From the NCBI GenBank assembly GCA_937951685.1, contig CALFBG010000219.1, forward strand, positions 1 to 33,059: a stretch of DNA of 33,059 nt, read 5' to 3'. Below the pieces are notes generated by a model that was not told the DNA's origin, did not search any database, and saw nothing but the letters and a program-made list of their open reading frames with translations. Origin of the DNA: an uncultured Saprospiraceae bacterium (GTDB lineage: Bacteria > Bacteroidota > Bacteroidia > Chitinophagales > Saprospiraceae). A program made the translations under genes and the position numbers. Shown here piece by piece: positions 8,135-16,598 of this stretch. The first letter of the stretch is position 1, and each line of letters starts with the position of its first letter.

Positions 8135-9475
8135 TTAGTTTTCTCCTGTGGTAAAATCAAGTAAAAAAGGTTCCATCCGCATTCCGTAGGTGTTGCGATA
8201 GTTGCTCGAGAGGAGTAATTGGTACCGTTGATTGGGTTTTAGGGCTGCGATTATTAAAGTAATGGATTTGTGATCTTCGCCAAAACGAGTGTCTTTGATG
8301 CGCAAGGCATTTGGAGCTCCCAAAGGACCAAAATCGTGTCCCCGGAAATGAGTATTCATTTCGGTAGAAAAGTGAACTTCAATTTCGGTAAGTGATGGAT
8401 CAACCTTAGTCGCACCATTGTTAAAAGGAGCAATTCCAATTACAACTGGGCTTTTGGCTTGTTCCTGTGCTTTTTTGAGTTTGGCGATCGGCTGAGAAAA
8501 ATAATGTAATGGATCTACAAATTTTGCCAAAGCGGCGAGGGAATTGTAATCAAGTTCAATCATGCTTTGAATGGCTGCCGTTTTATCTTTTGCCGCTGCG
8601 TAATATTTTTCAGCTAGGGCATGACCGATGAAATAGCCCAAATCTCTCGTTTCAAATTCATTGGCGCGATCACTCCACAGCCAAAAACCGTATTCCGTAT
8701 TAAACATTTCTTTTTCAAAGGCGGCTTTGATTTTTGGTTCTTGTTTTCTGCCCGCTACAATCGCGTTTTCCGTCGAAGGTACTCCCATCGCTAAAGAGGC
8801 TACAAATTCTGCAATCCCTTCCCGCAAACACTGCCCGAGTAGCGTTGCATTTAAAGCTTCCATTTGTTGGGTATGCAAGTATTCGTGTACGCTGGTGTGG
8901 AGTATTTCGTCGATGGGATTCGTAGCCCAATGTTTTTTGAGATAATCCATTGCTGCGGGAAATTCGGACGTTACGGTGTGCTGGTCACACATACTCGTTT
9001 CACAACCAATGAGCACTTTGTCGCCCATCGTGGTACCGCCCGTACGGAAAACGCCGATGGTAAAGTAAATTTTGGCGGGACGCAAAGGAGGATACAATTG
9101 TCGGAGTTGTTCGATACTTTTCTCTAAATCAGTACGGAGATTTTTGGCGCGCAGGGTATTTGCACGAATGGATTTCCAGAACAATGGGTATTTTTGAATC
9201 GCTGCTAAATACGCTGCTGGGTGATAATTTCTAGCTTCTCGAATCGCAGTCAATCCCGGTGAAGCTCGGTCTAAAAAAAGCGTTTTTAAATAGTTTGCTT
9301 GCTGTGCAGCATCTTCCGTCGTTTGGATTTTATCAAAAGCGGCCCAAAAATTGTCTAGGTCGGCAGTGATTACATTGAGGGATGTTGGAGATTGAGCGAC
9401 CGAAGTATTCACAAAGTTTACCAGTGCGAATAGTAGGCCTACCGTAAATTGAAAAAGCTTATTTTTTGTTGTCAT
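8135..9475 (-). CDS. Secreted putative zinc metallopeptidase (HExxH) with C-terminal Ig-like domain
   Basis: A 446-residue protein with a signal peptide (hydrophobic about residues 8-26, ending SVAQS). A helical N-terminal region leads to HEYLH (197-201), with Glu223 in GIAEF about 25 residues later, the arrangement of gluzincin-type zinc peptidases. Cys158 and Cys163 just before it may form a disulfide. The C-terminal ~100 residues form an Ig-like domain shared with the next gene. No specific family is recognised, and the substrate is unknown. Protease activity is inferred from the motif alone. Confidence 0.7.
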   Translation of the reverse strand: MTTKNKLFQFTVGLLFALVNFVNTSVAQSPTSLNVITADLDNFWAAFDKIQTTEDAAQQANYLKTLFLDRASPGLTAIREARNYHPAAYLAAIQKYPLFWKSIRANTLRAKNLRTDLEKSIEQLRQLYPPLRPAKIYFTIGVFRTGGTTMGDKVLIGCETSMCDQHTVTSEFPAAMDYLKKHWATNPIDEILHTSVHEYLHTQQMEALNATLLGQCLREGIAEFVASLAMGVPSTENAIVAGRKQEPKIKAAFEKEMFNTEYGFWLWSDRANEFETRDLGYFIGHALAEKYYAAAKDKTAAIQSMIELDYNSLAALAKFVDPLHYFSQPIAKLKKAQEQAKSPVVIGIAPFNNGATKVDPSLTEIEVHFSTEMNTHFRGHDFGPLGAPNALRIKDTRFGEDHKSITLIIAALKPNQRYQLLLSSNYRNTYGMRMEPFLLDFTTGEN

Positions 9476-9574
9476 GATCTAAGGTTTATAAGAAGTTATA
9501 AAATGATTGCTGCAATCACCTAATAGGAAACGCATTGCAAACAAGTTAAAGCACTGCTTGCTCAAAAACTTATA

Positions 9575-9652
9575 TTTTATGTCAACTCCAGTTTTTTCAG
9601 TGCCAACAATTAAATCTACGTTGACCCTTTTTTTTCGGCCATTGACATAAAA
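9575..9652. repeat. Widely spaced perfect inverted repeat upstream of the lytS-like gene
   Basis: TTTTATGTCAA (9575-9585) and TTGACATAAAA (9642-9652) are perfect 11-bp inverted copies 56 bp apart, in the gap between two divergent genes. The inner TACGTTGAC near 9617-9625 is close to the LytTR half-site consensus. This could be a two-site binding region for the response regulator encoded downstream or for another dimeric regulator. The pattern is seen in the sequence; the role is a guess. Confidence 0.4.
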
Positions 9653-9690
9653 AGCAAGTCTGATCCCACTAAAATGATTAACTTGTTTTG

Positions 9691-10713
9691 ATGAAAAAGC
9701 ACGCTATTTATTGGCACCTTCTTTTTTGGTTGTTTATCTTATTGTTCAGCACGGCGAACGTCTACCCGTATTTTGCGAATCTGCCCAATGCGTTGAGCAA
9801 CCGCGCCCTTTTTCTTCCAGTTTGGTTGATGAGTAGCTATTTTAATTGGTGGGTTTTGATGCCAAATTTATTAGCGGAGGGAAAAACAATTCGTTACTTA
9901 ATCAGTCTTTTACTGCTACTGCTTGGCGCTACTTTTTTACAACGCTATTTGTGTTTGTACCATTATTATCCCAGCTTTTGGTACGAACAAGTAGGTGTTT
10001 TCGATTGGCGTTTATTGGTACAATTTGCGGCGATTCTTTCCTTGCCAATTATTTGCTCCATTTTAAGTTTCTTCATGTTCAAATGGTATCGGGAACAGCA
10101 ACAAGCAAAGCAATTAATCATGCAACAAAAGAGTGCAGAATTAGACTATTTGAAAGCACAAGTCAATCCTCATTTTTTATTCAATACCTTAAATACGCTC
10201 TTTGGTCTTGCGATTGAGCAATCTCCCAAAGTGCCCGATTTGATTTTAAAGATTTCCGAATTGCTAAGCTACTCTTTGTATCAGTCGAGCAACGAACGAA
10301 TTGCGCTCCGCGACGAAGTCAAGTTGATTGAAAATTTCTTGGTTTTGGAAAAAGAACGTTTTGCCAATCGAGTCGAAGTCCTTTTTGAAAAATCTACTGC
10401 TCTCGACGAAACGATCGAAATTGCTCCTTTGCTTTTTATTGCTTTGGTAGAAAATGCATTTAAACATGGCATCAAAGATGCGATTGCAACAGTTCCTATT
10501 TCCATCCATTTGCAACAGCATCAAAATACGCTTGAATTGGAAGTTAAAAATAAAATTTCTCCCACCAAAGAGCAGCCCAATACATCACAAGGCGTAGGAT
10601 TAAAAAATCTCGTGCGACGGTTAAACTTACTTTACCCGAATCGCCATCAATTTAGCGCGCAAGCACAAGGAGATTATTTTGTCGCATCCCTTAAACTTAC
10701 CATCGATGAATAA
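9691..10713 (+). CDS. LytS/YehU-type sensor histidine kinase
   Basis: A 340-residue membrane kinase. Four hydrophobic segments fill about residues 5-132, then a short coiled stretch leads to the His_kinase domain. The phospho-acceptor His161 lies in LKAQVNPHFLFNTLNTLFGL, and the ATPase N-box is LVENAFKHG with Asn255. A G-box-like VGLKNLVRRLNLLYP follows. No PAS or other sensor domain is present, so the signal is probably sensed by the membrane part. I chose ATG 9691 over TTG 9688. It overlaps the response regulator gene by 8 bp, indicating translational coupling and a cognate pair. Confidence 0.93.
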   Translation: MKKHAIYWHLLFWLFILLFSTANVYPYFANLPNALSNRALFLPVWLMSSYFNWWVLMPNLLAEGKTIRYLISLLLLLLGATFLQRYLCLYHYYPSFWYEQVGVFDWRLLVQFAAILSLPIICSILSFFMFKWYREQQQAKQLIMQQKSAELDYLKAQVNPHFLFNTLNTLFGLAIEQSPKVPDLILKISELLSYSLYQSSNERIALRDEVKLIENFLVLEKERFANRVEVLFEKSTALDETIEIAPLLFIALVENAFKHGIKDAIATVPISIHLQQHQNTLELEVKNKISPTKEQPNTSQGVGLKNLVRRLNLLYPNRHQFSAQAQGDYFVASLKLTIDE

Positions 10714-11401
10714 AGTACAATGCTTGATCGTAGAAGACGAGCCCGTTGCGCAACGCATCATCCGCAATTATCTCGCTGACTTACCAGGTTTTGAACTGGT
10801 GGAAGTTTGTGATCATGCACTAGATGCCATGCGCGTCCTTGAAAATAAAGCTATTGACCTGATGTTTTTGGATTTGGAAATGCCCAAACTCAAAGGCTTC
10901 GCGTTTCTAAAAACCTTATCAAATCCGCCACAAGTTATCATCACAACCGCACACCGAGAATATGCCTTAGAAGGATTTGAGCTCAATGTCTTGGACTATT
11001 TGCTAAAGCCGATTGCTTTCGAACGTTTTCTGAAGGCTATTCAAAAGTATAAAGTTCAATCCGCTACTCCGACAATGGCTCCTCGCTCCGTAGATCATCC
11101 GAAGCCCAATTTCATCTACGTAAAAAGCGAGCGTAAAACCTTAAAATTATTAGAAAGTGATATTCATTATTTGGAAGGGATGAGCAACTACATTCTGATT
11201 CATTGCCAAAAGGAGAAGCATATCGTTTATGCTTCCTTGACGGAAATGCTTTCTAAGTTGAGTAGTCATTTTTTAAGAATTCATAAATCTTACGTTATCA
11301 ATCCACAGCATTTGCGCTCTTTTTCAAAAGAATCCGTTGAATTGGGCGAACGTAGTTTACCGATTGGAAAAGCTTATAAATCCGTCATTGAGCAATTTTA
11401 A
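10706..11401 (+). CDS. LytTR-family response regulator
   Basis: A 231-residue protein. The receiver domain has acidic residues Asp11-Glu12, the phosphorylated Asp56 in LMFLDLEMP, a conserved Thr region (VIITTAHREYALEGF) and Lys in DYLLKPI. The C-terminal LytTR DNA-binding domain starts near residue 140 (FIYVKSERKTLKLLESDIHYLEG) and ends with RIHKSYVINPQHL and PIGKAYK. The start is ATG 10706 inside the end of the kinase gene; an in-frame TTG further upstream would add nine residues and is less likely. Targets are unknown. It is the cognate partner of the kinase upstream. Confidence 0.94.
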   Translation: MNKVQCLIVEDEPVAQRIIRNYLADLPGFELVEVCDHALDAMRVLENKAIDLMFLDLEMPKLKGFAFLKTLSNPPQVIITTAHREYALEGFELNVLDYLLKPIAFERFLKAIQKYKVQSATPTMAPRSVDHPKPNFIYVKSERKTLKLLESDIHYLEGMSNYILIHCQKEKHIVYASLTEMLSKLSSHFLRIHKSYVINPQHLRSFSKESVELGERSLPIGKAYKSVIEQF

Positions 11402-11427
11402 GTCATTTTATTTTTACAAAAAAAATG

Positions 11428-12138
11428 CTATTCTTCCTCCTCAGAAGCAGTTATTCTCAATAGCTTTTCCCGTAAAGCATTTACCAACTGATCGGCCGCG
11501 CGTGTTGTTTCTGGTAAGCGATACTGGGGGGACATTTTCAAAGTCAATGCGATGGCCGTTTCTATACTTACGCGATGACCAATACTTACAAAAACGGGTT
11601 TGATAGCTGGCTGCGTTCTTAGCGCTACCCCTCGAATTTCACCTTCCCAAATTAAAGGAACCGTAGCCGCTCTTTCCATCGCTAATGCTGCTTTATCCCA
11701 AGGCGTAAGGAGACTCCTTTTCCCGCAGCCGATCGTTGGCAAATCCAAGGTAATACCAAGGTGCGAGGCTAAACCCATTTTCTTAGGATGCGCAATGCCG
11801 TGACCATCACAAATAATCAATTGTGGTTTGGTGGTAAGTTTTTGAAATGCTGCCTTTAATGCGGGCACTTCTCTAAAGGAAAATAAACCGGGAACGTACG
11901 GAAAAGTAATTTCCATCTCGTGATAGGCCTGATCCACAATCGCTAAGCTGGCTGCGTCCAAAACGACCAACGCACCTATCATCCGATTGCTGGTTTCGTC
12001 GTACGCTACGTCCACCCCGCCGATCAACTCAATCGGAGATTCAAACTGATCTTCGGTGATCAATTGCGCGACTAAAGCTTCTTGTTGGCGATAGTATACT
12101 TCGTAGACTGGATCTTCTTTGTAGCTGGATGCTCTCAT
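11428..12138 (-). CDS. nfi: Endonuclease V (deoxyinosine 3' endonuclease)
   Basis: A 236-residue protein, near the usual length. All family motifs are present: GVDVAY with Asp43, the PYVPGLFSFRE wedge with Tyr81 and Glu90, CDGHGIAHPKKMGLASHLG with Asp111, and the C-terminal VSIGHRVSIETA and YRLPETTRAADQ. It nicks DNA (or RNA in some members) at the second phosphodiester 3' of inosine, starting repair of deaminated adenine. Its start codon overlaps the stop of the upstream sulfurtransferase gene by 4 bp, so the two are translated together. The downstream end meets lytR tail to tail with a 26-bp gap. Confidence 0.96.
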   Translation of the reverse strand: MRASSYKEDPVYEVYYRQQEALVAQLITEDQFESPIELIGGVDVAYDETSNRMIGALVVLDAASLAIVDQAYHEMEITFPYVPGLFSFREVPALKAAFQKLTTKPQLIICDGHGIAHPKKMGLASHLGITLDLPTIGCGKRSLLTPWDKAALAMERAATVPLIWEGEIRGVALRTQPAIKPVFVSIGHRVSIETAIALTLKMSPQYRLPETTRAADQLVNALREKLLRITASEEEE

Positions 12139-12953
12139 GCGTCAATGGCTTGTGCCCATTCCGTCCACGAACCGTCGTAGACTGCCGTTGGATGATCTTG
12201 TATCAAAGTACTCGCCAGTAGAACAATGCAAGCCGTAATTCCGGAACCACAAGTAAATACTAAGGGTTTTTCGGACAAAGCTAGTTGATCAAAAATTTCA
12301 CGAATGGCGGCGGGGGATTTATATTTACCCTCGCGCAGTAAGTCAGTATAAGGTAAGTTTTTAGATTTAGGAATATGTCCTCCTCGCAAGCCAGCCCTAG
12401 GCTCGGGTGTAGTGCCTGCAAATCTGCCAGCAGAACGAGCATCAATGACCGTAGCGGATTGGCTTTCGATATTTTCTTGCATGAAATGAAGATCTTTTAC
12501 CTGCTCTTTTGAAAAGCGTGGATTGTACGTTCCAGTAGCGGGGTTCGCGGGTTTAATTTTTTCCGTTGGAAATCCTTTTGCGATCCACTCGGGCAATCCA
12601 CCATCGAGTACGGCAACCGCTTCGTGTCCCATCGTTTTGAACATCCACCAAGCTCGAGGACTCGTATAGATTCCAAGATTATCGTACACCACAATTTTAC
12701 TCCGGTTGTTGATGCCTAATTTCTCGCACTGCGCTTTAAAAACGGCGGGATCAACTAACATATTCGGATATGGACTTTCTGAATCGCTAAAATCTTTAGC
12801 AATGTCAAATCGTCTTGCACCTTTGACTTGCAATTGCTGCTCTGCGGCGGCTAAGGCTGCCTTGTTGGTACTGGAACTAGCGTCCAAAATAACTAAGTCG
12901 GGTGTAGTAAAGTTATTAAAAAGCCATTCGGCAGTAACTAGCGGATGATTCAT
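12135..12953 (-). CDS. sseA: Two-domain rhodanese-type sulfurtransferase (thiosulfate/3-mercaptopyruvate sulfurtransferase)
   Basis: A 272-residue protein of two tandem rhodanese domains. The N-terminal one (about 1-135) is inactive by pattern, and the C-terminal one carries the active Cys235 in TCGSGITACIVLL. The CGSGxT loop resembles 3-mercaptopyruvate sulfurtransferases more than thiosulfate ones. Other family marks are RRFDIAKDFSD, SPRAWWMFKTMGH and RAGLRGGHIPKSKNLPY. It moves sulfane sulfur to cyanide or thiol acceptors. The stop overlaps the start of endonuclease V (ATGA type). No signal peptide, so cytosolic. The gene symbol is by similarity of motifs only. Confidence 0.88.
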   Translation of the reverse strand: MNHPLVTAEWLFNNFTTPDLVILDASSSTNKAALAAAEQQLQVKGARRFDIAKDFSDSESPYPNMLVDPAVFKAQCEKLGINNRSKIVVYDNLGIYTSPRAWWMFKTMGHEAVAVLDGGLPEWIAKGFPTEKIKPANPATGTYNPRFSKEQVKDLHFMQENIESQSATVIDARSAGRFAGTTPEPRAGLRGGHIPKSKNLPYTDLLREGKYKSPAAIREIFDQLALSEKPLVFTCGSGITACIVLLASTLIQDHPTAVYDGSWTEWAQAIDA

Positions 12954-13017
12954 CGTAGTAAAGTTTTAAGTATTGCGATTGTATAAAAGCTTTTTTTTAA
13001 TCCGTAACAGGACAAAA

Positions 13018-13623
13018 TTAAACCAAAATATTTTGTTCCAGGTAAAGTAGCAACCGCGTAAAAGTATCCGTAAAACTTTGCTTTTGGTGATTCAACTTTG
13101 CCATCATAATTGCACCTTCCAAGGTCGCAAAAAAGAAATTAACCTCCTTTTGAGGATCAATATTGGCTTGAAAGTCTCCTGTTTCTTTTCCTGCCTGCAA
13201 AATGGCTTCGACCTGAACAGAAAGTGTTTTTAGAGCCGTCTTGGCTAGTAATCGAAACGCTTTATCGGTATCGTCAACTTCGGTAGCCGTATTCATAATT
13301 GGGCATCCTCCTTTGATTGTCGGGCGAGCAATAAATTTGCGGTAGTTTTCAAAAAATTGAAGCAGCTGTTTCCGAGGCGCATCTTCAGGATTAATCTTTT
13401 TAAAATAAGCTTTCTCCAGCAAACTACAATTGTACAAAAAGGCGGCTTTCGCCAAATCTAATTTAGAATCAAAATGGCAATAAATGCCTCCTTTTTGAAA
13501 TCCGGTAGCGGCGACAATCAAATCCATTTTACTCCCCGCATAACCGTGAACATTAAAAATCGGAGCTGCTTTTTTTATAATTTCTTGCTTGGTACGCACA
13601 GCATTTCGAGTGGTTCGTTTCAT
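13018..13623 (-). CDS. TetR/AcrR-family transcriptional regulator, divergent from the FAD/DUF2855 operon
   Basis: A 201-residue protein. The N-terminal HTH covers about residues 8-55 (TKQEIIKKAAPIFNVHGYAG, then GFQKGGIYCHFDSK). The segment KGGCPIMNTATEVDD near residue 105-118 is the glycine-cysteine motif seen in NemR/LmrA-like members, where a cysteine can sense electrophiles or oxidants. It is read away from an FAD oxidoreductase and DUF2855 pair 440 bp away and probably controls them; a matching palindrome lies at 14008-14021. The ligand is unknown. Confidence 0.88.
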   Translation of the reverse strand: MKRTTRNAVRTKQEIIKKAAPIFNVHGYAGSKMDLIVAATGFQKGGIYCHFDSKLDLAKAAFLYNCSLLEKAYFKKINPEDAPRKQLLQFFENYRKFIARPTIKGGCPIMNTATEVDDTDKAFRLLAKTALKTLSVQVEAILQAGKETGDFQANIDPQKEVNFFFATLEGAIMMAKLNHQKQSFTDTFTRLLLYLEQNILV

Positions 13624-13894
13624 TTTTCTTTAGCTTCTTAGTAACTTTATTTCAATAACAGAACCTAAATTTAAGCAATTGTGCAAAATAAGACATTATT
13701 TCTTGATAAAATTATAATTTAATACGAAAGTTATTTTAAAGCAATACTATGACTATGTTGGTTCTAAGAAAGCTTATGATTGAGAATTATGATGTCGTCC
13801 CTGCGGGATTTTGAAGATTAAAATACCTTATTCTGAAAGTCAACTCAAGCGTCGTGGAAAAGAAGGTTTTGAAAAAATTTGTTTTCACAAATGA

Positions 13895-13944
13895 TAAGTA
13901 GGTTTAGCTAATAAATTCACTAATTTATTAGCTAAACCTACTTA
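13895..13944. repeat. Perfect 23-bp inverted repeat (hairpin element)
   Basis: Two 23-bp arms (13895-13917 and 13922-13944) are exact reverse complements around a 4-nt CACT loop. The arms begin TAAGTAGGTTTAGCTAATAA. The outer AAGTAGGTTT is shared with the repeat at 5404-5431 and with 18698-18707. No T-run follows beyond a mixed AT tail. It could be a REP- or MITE-like element, or a transcription barrier between the divergent genes. Confidence 0.75.
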
Positions 13945-14007
13945 AATTTAAAAGTGTGGGATAAAGTTACAAAACCTTACAAGGTTTTAAAATAATTGCT
14001 TATTTTG

Positions 14008-14021
14008 AGACTAAACAGTCT
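14008..14021. promoter_or_regulatory. Candidate TetR operator upstream of the FAD/DUF2855 operon
   Basis: AGACT-AAAC-AGTCT is a perfect inverted repeat of the TetR/NemR style, 41 bp upstream of the FAD oxidoreductase start. TATTTTG (14001-14007), a near match to the TAnnTTTG -7 box, sits directly before it, so the operator would overlap the transcription start. No second copy was found near the tetR start. Confidence 0.45.
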
Positions 14022-14062
14022 GTTATTTTAAAACATCTTAAAAGCCCTTCAAAACGAAACAT

Positions 14063-15451
14063 ATGCGATCTACAGATTACCTCATCATCGGCAGTGGTGC
14101 CGTAGGTATGGCTTTTGCCGACGTACTCCTAAGCGAAACGGATGCCCAAATTATCATCGTTGATAAATACCACAAGCCTGGCGGACATTGGAACCTTGCC
14201 TACCCTTTCGTCACGCTACATCAACCTTCCGCATTTTACGGTGTGAGTTCCAAGGAGCTTAGTAAGGGCGTCAAAGATCAGGTTGGTCTCAATCAAGGTT
14301 TAAGCGACTTGGCCTCAGGAGCAGAAGTTTGTGCTTATTTTGATGAGGTGATGCGGCACCAATTTTTACCAACGGGGCGCGTACAATATTTTCCAATGTG
14401 TGAATACCAGGGCAAAGGAAAGTTTGTCTCGCTGCTCACCGGCGTAGAACGACAAGTAGAAGTACGCAAAAAAATAGTAGATGCGACTTATTTAAAAACA
14501 GCGGTTCCTGCTACTCATACGCCGAATTTCAGCATTGACCCAACGGTGAATTTCATGGCAATCAACGAGCTGCCCAAAATCACAACTCCTCCCGCGGGCT
14601 TCGTCGTCATCGGAGGTGGCAAAACGGGTATTGATGCTTGCCTTTGGTTGTTGGAACATGAAGTTAATCCCGATCATATTACTTGGATCATATCGCGAGA
14701 TGCTTGGCTGCTTGATCGAAAAAACACACAACCGACCGAGGAGTTTTTTGAAAATTCCATTGGTGCGCAAGCCGATCAATTTGAAGCATTAGCAAAGGCA
14801 ACATCCATCGACGATTTATTTCAACGATTAGAAAATAAAGGTGTGCTTTTACGACTTGATGAAAATGTTCGACCGACGATGTTTCACGGGGCGACGATTA
14901 GTCAAATGGAATTGAAAGCCTTGCGAAGTATTAAAAATATTGTCCGCAAAGGTCGCGTTCAACAGTTAAAAGCAACGGAGATTGTTTTGGCAGAAGGTAC
15001 TATTCCGACGAGTACCGAGCACGTACACGTAGATTGTTCGGCGAGTGCTATCAGCAATTTGGAAATAAAACCTATTTTTGCGGATCAACTTATTACGCCA
15101 CAGACAGTTCGTTCGTATCAGCCCGTTTTTAGTGCTGCTTTCATTGCGCACATCGAAGCCAGCTACGACAGCGACGAAGAAAAAAATGGACTTTGCCAAG
15201 TTGTTCCTTTACCCAACCACGATACTGATTGGATAAAAATGCTTTCCGTTTTTATGATGAATCAATATACTTGGTCGCAGGATAAGGCGCTCAGTAAATG
15301 GTTATTGAATAATCGCTTGGACGGATTTAGTCAATTGATGCGGAGCGCGAAAGGCGATCCTGAAAAAGCGGCAACGATTAAGCGACTGCGAGAAAATGCA
15401 ATGCCTGCAATGATGAAAATTCACCAATTCATGGAAGAATTATCGGACTAG
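14063..15451 (+). CDS. FAD/NAD(P)-dependent oxidoreductase, monooxygenase-like
   Basis: A 462-residue protein. It starts with an FAD-binding Rossmann fold (GSGAVG, residues 10-15, and a VDKY strand end at 33-36) followed by KPGGHWNLAYPFVTLHQPSAFYG. A second dinucleotide site, VVIGGGKTGIDACLWLL (GGGKTG at 184-189), suggests NADPH binding as in flavin-containing monooxygenase-like enzymes. I do not see the FxGxxxH motif of true Baeyer-Villiger enzymes. The gene is the first of a pair with a DUF2855 gene 58 bp downstream, facing away from a TetR regulator. The substrate is unknown; detoxification or a small-molecule oxidation step is plausible. Confidence 0.82.
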   Translation: MRSTDYLIIGSGAVGMAFADVLLSETDAQIIIVDKYHKPGGHWNLAYPFVTLHQPSAFYGVSSKELSKGVKDQVGLNQGLSDLASGAEVCAYFDEVMRHQFLPTGRVQYFPMCEYQGKGKFVSLLTGVERQVEVRKKIVDATYLKTAVPATHTPNFSIDPTVNFMAINELPKITTPPAGFVVIGGGKTGIDACLWLLEHEVNPDHITWIISRDAWLLDRKNTQPTEEFFENSIGAQADQFEALAKATSIDDLFQRLENKGVLLRLDENVRPTMFHGATISQMELKALRSIKNIVRKGRVQQLKATEIVLAEGTIPTSTEHVHVDCSASAISNLEIKPIFADQLITPQTVRSYQPVFSAAFIAHIEASYDSDEEKNGLCQVVPLPNHDTDWIKMLSVFMMNQYTWSQDKALSKWLLNNRLDGFSQLMRSAKGDPEKAATIKRLRENAMPAMMKIHQFMEELSD

Positions 15452-15509
15452 AAACTGAAGTTGTTTAATAATGAAGTTGTTTTAAAAATTATCCTAAAAA
15501 AAATACACC

Positions 15510-16598
15510 ATGCAATTTCAAGTTCGTAAAAATAATTTCGTGGAGCACCGACTCGTAGAAAGTTCACGGCATCCTGATGCCCCCGATTTGGCGGCAGGAG
15601 AAATTCTCGTTCAGTTGGATGCTTTTGCCTATACGGCGAATAATATTACTTATGCTGTTTTGGGTGAAAAAATGGGATATTGGCAATTTTTTCCAGCGGA
15701 AGAAGACTCAGAACATTGGGGCGTTATTCCCGTGTGGGGTTTTGCGGATGTGATTGCTTCGGCATCAGCGGATATTCCTGTAGGTGATCGTTTGTTTGGT
15801 TATTTTCCGCCAGCTACGCATTTAAAATTAGTACCCAGTCAAGTTTCGAAAAGACGATTTGTGGATCGTTCGGAACACCGTAGCGCTTTACCCGCAGGAT
15901 ACAATCTCTATCAGCGCGTATTAGCAGAACCAAATTATTCGCAAGCAATGGATCGAGCACGAATGTTGTTGTTTCCGTTGCATCTTACTTCTTATTGTTT
16001 GTGGGACCTTTTGCAAGCTAAGCGTTGGTACGAAGCAGAGCAAGTCGTCCTGCTTAGTGCGTCGAGCAAAACGAGTATTGGTTTGGCTTACGCCATTGCT
16101 GCCGATGAGCAAAGTCCTAAGCTCATCGGAATCAGTTCTCGCCACAATCTTCCTTCCCTCCAAAAATTGGGGCTTTACGAAACGCTACTTGCTTACGAGG
16201 ATTTAAGTAAAATTGATGCAACACAAGCAACGGTTATTGTAGATATGTCTGGTAACGGAGCAGTCCTAGCCCAATTGAATGAACACTTAGGGTCGCAAAG
16301 CACTTTCACCATTCGAGTGGGTCTGACCCATTGGCAAAAAGGAGTTGCTTTTACGGATGCTGCGGTTGGTCGCAGCGAAGTTTTTTTTGCACCGAGTCAT
16401 ATCCAACGGCGTTTAAAAGAATGGGGACCAGCCGTTTTTCATCAAAAAACGACGGATTTCATGTTAGCAGCGGCACAACAATTGCAAACTTGGTTAAGCT
16501 TTCGAACGCTCGATGGTTTGGAAGGTTTACAAGAAATTCATGCTGCTGTTTGTGAAGGGAAAGTACCTCCTAATGAAGGTTTAATTGTAAAACTGTAG
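15510..16598 (+). CDS. DUF2855-family protein (MDR-like reductase fold)
   Basis: A 362-residue protein that I recognise as DUF2855 by its overall pattern: AGEILVQLDAFAYTANNITY, then MGYWQFFPAEEDSEHWGVIP and VGDRLFGYFPPATHLKLVP. The later part has a nucleotide-site-like LLSASSKTSIGLAYAI, as in medium-chain dehydrogenases that lack the usual glycine motif. No zinc ligands are evident. The family has no established reaction. Pairing with the FAD oxidoreductase suggests both act on the same metabolite, for example oxidation followed by reduction or rearrangement. This is inference from the neighbourhood. Confidence 0.82.
   Translation: MQFQVRKNNFVEHRLVESSRHPDAPDLAAGEILVQLDAFAYTANNITYAVLGEKMGYWQFFPAEEDSEHWGVIPVWGFADVIASASADIPVGDRLFGYFPPATHLKLVPSQVSKRRFVDRSEHRSALPAGYNLYQRVLAEPNYSQAMDRARMLLFPLHLTSYCLWDLLQAKRWYEAEQVVLLSASSKTSIGLAYAIAADEQSPKLIGISSRHNLPSLQKLGLYETLLAYEDLSKIDATQATVIVDMSGNGAVLAQLNEHLGSQSTFTIRVGLTHWQKGVAFTDAAVGRSEVFFAPSHIQRRLKEWGPAVFHQKTTDFMLAAAQQLQTWLSFRTLDGLEGLQEIHAAVCEGKVPPNEGLIVKL

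Larger units (their letters stand above)
13624..14062. other. Divergent gap with several small palindromic repeats
   Basis: No gene is supported in this 439-bp gap. From left to right it holds a GTCCCTGCGGGA element (13797-13808), the long hairpin at 13895-13944, AAAACCTT-AC-AAGGTTTT (13971-13988), and a candidate operator (14008-14021). Such a density of short inverted repeats suggests a landing place for small repeat elements of this genome as well as a regulatory region. Confidence 0.5.
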
